Assembly: GCA_963826795.1 (NCBI GenBank)
Contig: CAWGYT010000025.1
Span: forward strand, 232,311 to 296,310
DNA: 64,000 nt
Direction: 5' to 3'
Source of the DNA: CAWGYT01 sp963826795
GTDB lineage: Bacteria > Planctomycetota > Planctomycetia > Pirellulales > Pirellulaceae
Shown here: in pieces, positions 55,443-62,803 of the stretch
Numbering within the stretch: position 1 is the stretch's first letter
How the letters are laid out: each line of letters begins with the position of its first letter
Notes under the pieces: model-generated
What the model was told of the DNA's origin: nothing
Seen by the model: only the letters and a program-made list of their open reading frames with translations
Databases searched by the model: none
Position numbers and translations under genes: made by a program

Positions 55443-56720
55443 ATGTCCAAAACTCGCTACGCTGTTTCGGTCCTCTTGCTCGTCGCGATTTCGAGTCGCG
55501 CCGCGCAAGCACAGACCTTTCGAAGCGATGCTGTGAATGCACTCTTCCAGCAACCCACACGTGGGCTGGCGGGAGGCCAGGTGCGTCTGGCCCAATTCGA
55601 TCCCTATGCGCTGCCGTCGACGACGGCGCCACCGCCGCCCATCCCCGGCGTGACACTCGGCAACCCCTACTATCCGGCGACCCCTGCCGCTCCGGCGGTC
55701 CCGCCCCAGCCCCCTGGCAGTTTGCCGCAGGTGCCTTGGATTCCGCCACCCCAAGACTCCGCCGCGCTAGCGCCTCCCCCGGGGGCGACGGCACCCTTGG
55801 CTCCCTCCAGCGCCCTCCCCGGCCAGCCGGCGATCTGGCGGTTTGAGCCGTACGGCGAATTCCTTTACTTTCGCCCGCGGAACGCGACCGTGCCCTATGG
55901 CATTCCCACGCAAGGCCCGGTTCCCCTTGGCGGGAATCCAATCCAAGACGGCCCGACGGGGGCGGTCGACCCCCAGTACTCGCCCGGTATTCGCTTGGGC
56001 TTCGATGTCAAATTGACGGAGAAATCCCGCCTGGGCGCCGCCTACACGTACTTCAGCAGCAATACGACCAACAGCCTATCCGTCGACGCTCCCAATTTCA
56101 TCCGACCGCTGGTCATCCTGCCTTCGACCTTGAACGAAGCGGGGATCCGCCAGGCCAATGCGGACTTTGACATCACCTACAATTTCGTCGACGTGGATTT
56201 TCAGGCCATTCTGTTTGCGGGACAACAGACGTTAGTCGAGACGCTGATTGGTGTTCGCTACGCGAATCTAGGCCAGACATTCAATGCCGCGTTCGACGGA
56301 ATCGTGAGCCAGAACGTCGTCGCGACCGTTGACTTCGAAGGCGCTGGACTTCGGATCGGAATCACGGGCGAGCGACGGGCGCTGGGTTCGGGGTTGTTCG
56401 TCTACGGGCGCGCCGAGGCAAGCTTTATGGGCGGCGAGTTCAAGGATAGTTTTCAACAGACCGATGCGGCGGGTGCGATCGTCGCCAACAACCAGTACGT
56501 CTCGGGTCGCATCGTTTCGATTCTGGATTTGGAGCTGGGACTGGGTTGGATCAGTCAGACCGGTCGTTTTCGTCTCTCGGGCGGATACCAGATGAGCGGG
56601 TGGTTTAACTCGGTTATCATGGAAGACTATGTCCAGGCCGTCGTGCAAAGCCGTTTTACCGAGTTGAGCGACACGCTGACATTCGACGGTCTGGTGGCCC
56701 GCGTCGAAGCACGCTTTTAA
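55443..56720 (+). CDS. Lpg1974-family outer-membrane beta-barrel protein
   Basis: 425 residues with a signal peptide (RYAVSVLLLVAISSRAAQAQ). A Pro/Ala-rich linker (about 55-125, for example PSTTAPPPPIPGVTLGNPYY) precedes the barrel: WRFEPYGEFLYFRPRN, YSPGIRLGFDVKLTEKSRLG, AAYTYFSSNTTNSLSVDAPN, ETLIGVRYANLGQTFNAAFD and a C-terminal strand ending FDGLVARVEARF with terminal Phe, as in outer-membrane proteins. This matches the Lpg1974 pore-forming family common in planctomycetes. The linker may pass through a surface layer. Divergently transcribed from cheA, 248 nt apart. Confidence 0.78.
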   Translation: MSKTRYAVSVLLLVAISSRAAQAQTFRSDAVNALFQQPTRGLAGGQVRLAQFDPYALPSTTAPPPPIPGVTLGNPYYPATPAAPAVPPQPPGSLPQVPWIPPPQDSAALAPPPGATAPLAPSSALPGQPAIWRFEPYGEFLYFRPRNATVPYGIPTQGPVPLGGNPIQDGPTGAVDPQYSPGIRLGFDVKLTEKSRLGAAYTYFSSNTTNSLSVDAPNFIRPLVILPSTLNEAGIRQANADFDITYNFVDVDFQAILFAGQQTLVETLIGVRYANLGQTFNAAFDGIVSQNVVATVDFEGAGLRIGITGERRALGSGLFVYGRAEASFMGGEFKDSFQQTDAAGAIVANNQYVSGRIVSILDLELGLGWISQTGRFRLSGGYQMSGWFNSVIMEDYVQAVVQSRFTELSDTLTFDGLVARVEARF

Positions 56721-56755
56721 ATGACCTTGCATCCTCCGATGAGCACGCGCGACCG

Positions 56756-58144
56756 ATGAACAACCGACAGCTTCGCAAGCTGGGCGTCCCCGAAGACTGC
56801 CTTCGCAGCGCGATCACGGCGATCCAGCACGCAAGTCAGCAGGGACAGCTGAAGGGCAAAGCGATTAAGCAGCAAGTGTCGGCGGTCTTGGAAAATCCGG
56901 AAGCGTTCGAGCACGATCCGGACTTCGGGCAGTTTGCACGAGATCTGATCGCGAGCCGAGCGTTTGTGCGGCCACCCCCGATCGACTACGTGACCTGGGG
57001 AGACGACATCGATGACGCCGCGCATCGCCAAATGCAACAGGCATGCAGTGTCCCCATGGCGGTTGCCGCGGCGCTGATGCCGGATGCTCACGTGGGTTAC
57101 GGCCTTCCGATCGGCGGGGTGTTGGCCTTGGAAAACGCCGTGATTCCTTACGCCGTCGGCGTCGATATCGCGTGTCGCATGAAACTGTCGGTGCTGGATC
57201 TTCCGCCCAATTCGCTGGATCAAGCCTTCGATCGGTACCGAAATGCGATTGAGCGTGGCACGCGTTTCGGCGTCGGCTCGTCACACGAAACGCGGCAAGA
57301 TCATCCCGTGATGGACCAAGACTGGAGCGTCACGCGGATCACGCGGGAAAAGAAAGACATCGCGTGGCAGCAATTGGGAACGTCCGGCTCCGGCAATCAC
57401 TTCGTCGAATTTGGCGTGCTGACAGTCCCCGACGACGACCAAGACCTCCAGCTGGGCGCGGGCCAGTATGTTGCCTTGATGAGTCACAGCGGCAGTCGCG
57501 GGACGGGCGCTGCCGTCTGCTCGACCTACAGCCAAATCGCCCGCAACCAGCTTCCCAAGCGATATGAGGACTTAGCCTACCTGGCTTGGTTGCCGCTCGA
57601 CAGCGAAGAAGGTCAGGACTATTGGGCCGCCATGAACCTCATGGGCGACTACGCCGCGGCCAATCATGACGTGATTCATCGACTCGTGGCCAGCTATCTG
57701 GGTGCGACCATTCTCGGCGGCGTTGAAAACCACCATAACTTCGCTTGGAAAGAGATGCACGGCGGCCGCGAACTGATCGTCCATCGCAAAGGGGCGACGC
57801 CCGCCAACGTCGGGGAATTGGGCGTCATTCCCGGCTCGATGGCCGATCCCGCCTTCATCGTGCGCGGAAAAGGGAAGCCGGAAAGTCTCACTTCGGCCTC
57901 CCACGGAGCAGGCCGGCGAATGTCCCGCCGCCAGGCGCGCGACACCTATCGATGGAAAGCCGTCCAAAAGGATCTCGAAAAAAAAGGCGTCAAGGTCCTC
58001 TCGGCCGGTGCCGACGAAGTCCCGGGCGTTTACAAGAACATTCAGGAAGTCATGCGGCAGCAATCCGATCTGGTCCAGATCATCGCGCGCTTCGACCCTC
58101 GGATTGTCAAGATGTGCGATGATGGCAGCCGCGCCGAAGATTAG
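56756..58144 (+). CDS. rtcB: RtcB-family RNA ligase
   Basis: 462 residues, full length. All RtcB motifs are present: MPDAHVGYGLPIGGVLALE, YAVGVDIACRMKLSVLDL (metal-binding Asp and Cys), GTSGSGNHFVEFGVLT, MSHSGSRGTGA, GGVENHHNFAWKEMHGGREL, IVHRKGATPANVGELGVIPG and the guanylated histidine in SASHGAGRRMSRRQARD. It joins RNA 2',3'-cyclic-phosphate or 3'-phosphate to 5'-OH ends using GTP and Mn2+, in RNA repair or tRNA/16S healing. No RtcA, archease or RtcR regulator lies nearby. Follows the outer-membrane protein gene by 35 nt, though they are functionally unrelated. Confidence 0.92.
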   Translation: MNNRQLRKLGVPEDCLRSAITAIQHASQQGQLKGKAIKQQVSAVLENPEAFEHDPDFGQFARDLIASRAFVRPPPIDYVTWGDDIDDAAHRQMQQACSVPMAVAAALMPDAHVGYGLPIGGVLALENAVIPYAVGVDIACRMKLSVLDLPPNSLDQAFDRYRNAIERGTRFGVGSSHETRQDHPVMDQDWSVTRITREKKDIAWQQLGTSGSGNHFVEFGVLTVPDDDQDLQLGAGQYVALMSHSGSRGTGAAVCSTYSQIARNQLPKRYEDLAYLAWLPLDSEEGQDYWAAMNLMGDYAAANHDVIHRLVASYLGATILGGVENHHNFAWKEMHGGRELIVHRKGATPANVGELGVIPGSMADPAFIVRGKGKPESLTSASHGAGRRMSRRQARDTYRWKAVQKDLEKKGVKVLSAGADEVPGVYKNIQEVMRQQSDLVQIIARFDPRIVKMCDDGSRAED

Positions 58145-58213
58145 TGCGGTGTGACAGCTCGATCCGGGGGGCCGCGGCCGACCTCTCCCGGCCGCGGGAG
58201 AGGTAACTCGCCG

Positions 58214-58265
58214 CATGTCCCTTCTCCCCGGCGCGGGAGAAGGTGGCCGAAGGCCGGATGAGGGG
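58214..58265. repeat. Hairpin repeat (CTTCTCCCCGGCGCGGGAGAAG type), copy 1
   Basis: Starts CATGTCCCTTCTCCCCGGCG and ends CGAAGGCCGGATGAGGGG, with the stem CTTCTCCC/GGGAGAAG. This belongs to the widespread GGTGGCCGAAGGCCGGATGA class of intergenic repeats. Confidence 0.75.
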
Positions 58266-58363
58266 ACACGCGCGCCGCTCGTCCGACGCTCAACCCGCAC
58301 CCCCTCGGGCCCGCCTGCGGGTCACGGTCGACCTCTCCCGGCCGCCGGAGAGGTAACTCGCCG

Positions 58364-58416
58364 CATGTCCCTTCTCCCCGGCGCGGGAGAAGGTGGCCGA
58401 AGGCCGGATGAGGGGG
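58364..58416. repeat. Hairpin repeat, copy 2
   Basis: Identical to copy 1 over the first ~50 nt. Followed by CTCGTCCGCCCGCGCCAACA at about 58428-58450, which also follows copy 3. Confidence 0.75.
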
Positions 58417-58510
58417 CACGCCCGCGCCGCTCGTCCGCCCGCGCCAACATCAAGTCACGAAAGAAAACTCCAAAGAAAACTCCAAACAAGAAAACTCCAG
58501 ACGGTCTATC

Positions 58511-58607
58511 GAAAACTCCAGACGGTCTATCAAAGAAAGCTCCAGACCCGCCACTCGATGCCCCTCACATCACCTTCTGCGCATTTGCCGTAAGTCGCCT
58601 CGAAAAA
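58511..58607. repeat. 97-nt dispersed repeat, copy 1
   Basis: Starts GAAAACTCCAGACGGTCTAT and ends GTAAGTCGCCTCGAAAAA; identical over 97 nt to 62696-62792. The preceding ~60 nt is a tandem of AAGAAAACTCCA and GAAAACTCCAGACGGTCTAT units. Confidence 0.9.
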
Positions 58608-58619
58608 AAGACCTGAGAA

Positions 58620-59280
58620 AGCGCCGGGATAAACCGGCTTGGAGTTGAGAATGAAAGAGTCTTACAGCGAAGCCCTAGCCCGGCACGCTGGCCCTGAGTC
58701 GTACGCTGATCGTGGCAACACGGTGGGTGTAGCAACGGCAGGGGTACACGCAGGCCCAGTATTGAGCTCCGAAAGATTTTCATCTCGTGTGCCGACGTCG
58801 TTCAGGTGGCGGAAGGCAACACCGTTGGGTGCGCTCGCTGGCGAGCACCCCGCGGACGCGACGGAGTCGAAGACCTGGTGCATGTATGGAAACTCCAAGC
58901 GCGAGAACCGGGAGATCCCATCGGCTCCTTGGCGGCGACGTCGAGGACGGTCAGCGAACCTCACTGAGGGCACGGCTGGCATGGACGTGGATGGGAAGTC
59001 AGATGACTTCGTATTACTGACGACGCGGGCGAACGAAACTGCATCCGCAGTGGCGGAGTCCGTCGAGGAAAGGGAGTCACCGAAGGGAACTGTTGTCGAT
59101 CTGCCGTGGACATGCCGGACACAGTGCCGGATTTCGTGTCACTCACATGGCACGGCAATGACGACTGGTAGCGAAACTCGTTTCGTGATCGTTTGACCTG
59201 ACGGAGGAGCCGTATGAGGTAGTTCTTCACGTACGGATCTGTGCGGGGGGCGACCGGTAACGGTCGTCCCTACCGCGATC
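58620..59280 (+). ncRNA. Degenerate group II intron without its reverse transcriptase
   Basis: Domain V-like hairpin at 59207-59239: GAGCCGTATG ... CACGTACGGATC, with the catalytic AGC in place, followed by a domain VI-like stem (GGGCGACCGGTAACGGTCGT) and a 3' end of the YAY kind near 59273-59279. The stretch 58651-59150 translates (if read) as the familiar false protein found inside group II introns: MKESYSEALARHAGPESYAD, SKRENREIPSA and ESPKGTVVDLPW. In intact introns a maturase follows that stretch; here only ~60 nt separate it from domain V, so the coding region is gone. In the domain V stem the usual G.U wobble beside the AGC is G opposite A, suggesting loss of splicing. Ends are approximate. 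Confidence 0.65.
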
Positions 59281-59297
59281 CCCTTTTCGCGCGCTCG

Positions 59298-59350
59298 CAT
59301 GTCCCTTCTCCCCGGCGCGGGAGAAGGTGGCCGAAGGCCGGATGAGGGGG
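59298..59350. repeat. Hairpin repeat, copy 3
   Basis: Same as copy 2, and followed by the same CTCGTCCGCCCGCGCCAACA border. The tex stop codon (59382-59384) lies inside this border. Confidence 0.75.
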
Positions 59351-59381
59351 CACGCGCGCTCCTCGTCCGCCCGCGCCAACA

Positions 59382-61583
59382 TCAGGTCACGGATGCCTGT
59401 TTTCGAGAGACCGCGATCCGGCGTCGCTGGAGATCGACGTCCAGCACCTTGACTCGAACCACGTCCCCGACCGAGACGACTTCGCTGGGTGCTTGAACGT
59501 ACTCGTGAGCAAGTTCCGAGATATGGATCAATCCGTCCTGGTGCACGCCCAGGTCGACGAAGGCGCCAAACTTCGTCACGTTTGTGATCACCCCCTCCAG
59601 AATCATTCCGGCTCGCAGGTCTTCCAGCTCATTTACGCCCTCGGCGAATCGAGCCACCTTGAACTCGCTGCGCGGATCACGGCCTGGCTTGGCTAGCTCG
59701 GCAAGGATGTCCTCGACCGTGGGTAGGCCGCACTGTGGGCCGACGAAGTCCTGAGCGTTCAGCTTCGCCGCAAGGCTCGCATTGCCCACCAGCTGGCCCG
59801 TAGAGACGCCCAGCTTGGCCGCCATCTTTTCCACGACATGGTAGCTTTCCGGATGGACCGCTGAATTGTCGAGGGGCTGACGCCCCGCGCGAATCCGCAG
59901 GAACCCGGCCGCCTGTTCGAACACCTTGGGTCCCAGTTTCGGAACGTCCAGCAAACGTCGCCGTGAATCGAACGGTCCCCGCGCATCACGATGCTCGACA
60001 ATCCGCTCGGCCAGCTTGGGACCGATCCCCGCGACATGGGCCAACAGCGAGCTGCTGGCCAGGTTCAGGTCGACGCCGACCGAGTTGACGCAGGATTCCA
60101 CTTCTCGCTCCAAACCGCGCCGCAGCAGTGCCTGGTTAACGTCATGCTGGTACTGGCCGACTCCGATTGACTTGGGATCGAGCTTGACTAGTTCGGCTAA
60201 CGGATCCTGTAGCCGGTGAGCGATACTGATCGCGCCCCGCACCGTTAGATCCAGCTCAGGGTACTCGCGGGCAGCCAACTCGCTGGCCGAATAAATCGAG
60301 GCGCCCGACTCGCTGACCATGACCTTCGTCAGCGGCCGGCCCTCGTCGTTCTGGACACCGGGCTCCTTCAGCAACGCACTGACAAAGGCGTCCGTCTCGC
60401 GCGAGGCCGTCCCGTTACCAATCGCAATCAGCTGGACGCGGTGGCGGGCGATCAGGGCTCGCAGCGTGGCGGACGCAGCGGCGATGTCCTGGCGCGGTGG
60501 CGTGGGAAAGATCGTGCAGCTTTCCAGAAATTTGCCCGTCCCGTCGACCACCGCGACTTTGCATCCCGTGCGAAACCCCGGATCGATCCCCATCGTCACA
60601 CGCGGACCGGCGGGTGGAGCCAACAGCAGGTCGCGCAGGTTCTGAGCGAACACTTGGATCGCTTCCTCGTCCGCTCGTTCTTTTAACTCCTGCAAAATCG
60701 CCGATTCGGCCGCCGGCAAGAGCAAACGCCGGTAGCAGTCTTCCACCGTCGACACCAGTTCGGGATAAAACTCGAACTGTCGGTTGAACGCGAGACGTGG
60801 CTTAAGCTTGCTCAGAACGTAGTCGTCATCCAGCTCGACACCCACCCGCAGCAACCCCTCCGCTTCTCCACGCAACATGGCCAACAGTCGATGCGAAGGA
60901 ACTCGTTTGAGCGACTCTTGATGATCGAAGTAATTCTCGTACTTCGCGGCGTCCTGTTGCTTGCCGCGCTTGACCTGCGAGTGGAGGCGGCCGAAGTCTC
61001 GCGCTTGTTCGAACAGCCAGCGACGCGTCTCCACTACCTCGGACCAGTGCTCGGCCACGATGTCGCAAGCGCCTTGCAGCGCCGCCTGTTCGTCCGGAAC
61101 GTCCGTTTCGGGCTGGATGTAAGGCCGCACGACATCGGATCGCAAACGGCCCAGCACGCGCTGTTGCAGCAACAAATCCGCCAGCGGCTGCAATCCACGC
61201 TCACGGGCCGCCGCGGCGCGCGTCCGCCGTTTGGGCTTGAACGGCAAATAGAGGTCCTCCAATACCTGCCGGTCTTGGCAAGCCTCGATCTGCTCTCGCA
61301 CGGCCGGCGTTAACAACCCCAGCTGGTCGATCGTCTTCAGGATCGTGGCCTTGCGCCGAGCGAGTTCGTGTGCCTTCGCCAGCGAATCCTCGATCCGACG
61401 CAGCGCGGTCTCGTCCAATCCGCCCGTCGCTTCCTTGCGATAACGCGCGATAAACGGCAGCGTATTGCCGTCCTCCAGCAACTCAATCGCGATCCGCACC
61501 TGACGCTCAGGTACGCCGGTTAGCCCGGCAATCGACCGCGCCGTTTGCTCCAAGTCAAAGCTGGAAATCGTCGAACTCTCCAC
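59382..61583 (-). CDS. tex: Tex-family S1 RNA-binding protein
   Basis: 733 residues from a GTG with GGAG upstream. Domains: N-terminal helical Tex_N (SIAGLTGVPERQVRIAIELL), YqgF/RNase-H-like core (GPRVTMGIDPGFRTGCKVAV, QLIAIGNGTASRETDAFVSA, VSESGASIYSASELAAREYP), HhH motifs (SSSLLAHVAGIGPKLAERIV) and a C-terminal S1 domain (GMILEGVITNVTKFGAFVDL, ARE-like HISELAHEYVQAPSEVVSVG). It binds nucleic acid and affects transcription and stress tolerance. The last few residues are encoded inside a repeat border shared with 58.4 kb. Confidence 0.92.
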   Translation of the reverse strand: MESSTISSFDLEQTARSIAGLTGVPERQVRIAIELLEDGNTLPFIARYRKEATGGLDETALRRIEDSLAKAHELARRKATILKTIDQLGLLTPAVREQIEACQDRQVLEDLYLPFKPKRRTRAAAARERGLQPLADLLLQQRVLGRLRSDVVRPYIQPETDVPDEQAALQGACDIVAEHWSEVVETRRWLFEQARDFGRLHSQVKRGKQQDAAKYENYFDHQESLKRVPSHRLLAMLRGEAEGLLRVGVELDDDYVLSKLKPRLAFNRQFEFYPELVSTVEDCYRRLLLPAAESAILQELKERADEEAIQVFAQNLRDLLLAPPAGPRVTMGIDPGFRTGCKVAVVDGTGKFLESCTIFPTPPRQDIAAASATLRALIARHRVQLIAIGNGTASRETDAFVSALLKEPGVQNDEGRPLTKVMVSESGASIYSASELAAREYPELDLTVRGAISIAHRLQDPLAELVKLDPKSIGVGQYQHDVNQALLRRGLEREVESCVNSVGVDLNLASSSLLAHVAGIGPKLAERIVEHRDARGPFDSRRRLLDVPKLGPKVFEQAAGFLRIRAGRQPLDNSAVHPESYHVVEKMAAKLGVSTGQLVGNASLAAKLNAQDFVGPQCGLPTVEDILAELAKPGRDPRSEFKVARFAEGVNELEDLRAGMILEGVITNVTKFGAFVDLGVHQDGLIHISELAHEYVQAPSEVVSVGDVVRVKVLDVDLQRRRIAVSRKQASVT

Positions 61584-61689
61584 AACCGCGTCTCCGTCAA
61601 GGTTGGTCCCGTCCCGCTGTGAGCGTGCATTGTCGCGAACGACCGCGTCGGTCGCCAGACGGGCACGCTTGCCCGGAACCTCGTCGTTC

Positions 61690-62571
61690 CTATCGCCCGA
61701 CGCTCAGATGCGTCTCGGGACGGAAGAATGCGGTGCGCGAGCAAGGAACCTGCCGGTCAGCACACCTCGGGCAAACGTCGGTCGAGCTGGGTGCAAGCGT
61801 TTGTTGCAGCTCGTCACAAAATGTCAGACTCGCCACGAAGATCCGGTCCCCCGGTCGAACCTGATAGTTCGTCGAAGTATCGCCTAACTGGACGATATGT
61901 TGGAAGCAGATGGGCAGCACTTCGCGACAACCTCTCGGCGGCGTCGGCCGAGTGAGAAGAATCTTGTGCCGATTCGCGCGATCCGTCAGGCCGCCCGCCT
62001 TGAGTATCGCGTCCAGAACCGTCTCTCGCCCCTCCAGCGTGAACGAACCCGGCGCATTGACCTCCCCCAGAACATAAAAGACTTTGCTGTTCTGCTCGAC
62101 CAACCGCACGCTAACGCTCGGAGCCGCCCCGGGACTTGGTCCGCCATCTCCCGACGGCGACGCGGTTTCAACATGTCGCTGCGCAACGATCCGTTGCAAG
62201 TCTTGCGTAATCTCTTGCGTCGTACGCCCCGCGACCGAAACACTTCCCAAGGTCCCCAACTGAATCGTGCCGTCCGGCAACACAGGCTGGTCGACCGGTA
62301 ACCGCAACGCCGAACTCGTGTCCGTCGTCTCCACCGAAAGGACGTCCCCGGGCTCCACGCGATACTCGACCAAGATCCCCTTCGAAAGTTCACTGGGGAT
62401 CGACGCCGGCCGGCCGGCCCGGATGGAAAACTGTTCGGCCGTCGTCAGGAGCTTGTGTGGCCCCGGCCGAAAGAGCAAGCCGGATGTCGAGGTGCAGCCA
62501 CCCACGACCAACAGGCCGCAGAGTAGCATCCCCTGGATTCCGCACGAATGGTGCCTCAGCGAACCCATCAA
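61690..62571 (-). CDS. Polysaccharide export lipoprotein (Wza/SLBB type)
   Basis: 293 residues. Lipoprotein signal (CGIQGMLLCGLLVVGGCTST, lipobox LVVGGC). The poly-export domain: VEYRVEPGDVLSVETTDTSS, VLPDGTIQLGTLGSVSVAGR, and an SLBB domain KVFYVLGEVNAPGSFTLEGR, TVLDAILKAGGLTDRANRHK ending YQVRPGDRIFVASLTF. Such proteins line the outer-membrane exit of exopolysaccharide. The usual partners (Wzc-like kinase, glycosyltransferases) are not nearby, so it may be an orphan. The start is either of two adjacent ATGs (62571 or 62568). Confidence 0.85.
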   Translation of the reverse strand: MMGSLRHHSCGIQGMLLCGLLVVGGCTSTSGLLFRPGPHKLLTTAEQFSIRAGRPASIPSELSKGILVEYRVEPGDVLSVETTDTSSALRLPVDQPVLPDGTIQLGTLGSVSVAGRTTQEITQDLQRIVAQRHVETASPSGDGGPSPGAAPSVSVRLVEQNSKVFYVLGEVNAPGSFTLEGRETVLDAILKAGGLTDRANRHKILLTRPTPPRGCREVLPICFQHIVQLGDTSTNYQVRPGDRIFVASLTFCDELQQTLAPSSTDVCPRCADRQVPCSRTAFFRPETHLSVGR

Positions 62572-62695
62572 GACCTCGATTGACGACGTTCCCCCCCCGA
62601 CGACTTCCGCGAAGTTGCGAAGGATCCCGCATCACCCCGACACTGTCAAGCGTAAAATGCCTGTTTTCTGAGCCTGACCCCAAAGAAAACTCCAG

Positions 62696-62792
62696 GAAAA
62701 CTCCAGACGGTCTATCAAAGAAAGCTCCAGACCCGCCACTCGATGCCCCTCACATCACCTTCTGCGCATTTGCCGTAAGTCGCCTCGAAAAA
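62696..62792. repeat. 97-nt dispersed repeat, copy 2
   Basis: Identical to 58511-58607. Preceded by GAGCCTGACCCCAAAGAAAA (62670-62689), and directly followed by GAGACCTGACCC and the probable end of the IS4 element. Confidence 0.9.
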
Positions 62793-62803
62793 GAGACCTG
62801 ACC

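Noticed and set aside
58141..58450. Possible CRISPR-like array
   Set aside because: The units are imperfect hairpins in few copies without regular spacers, and belong to a known kind of intergenic repeat.
58639..59196. 185-codon open frame starting MELRMKESYSEALARH
   Set aside because: It matches the false protein commonly annotated inside group II introns. Treated as structured intron RNA.
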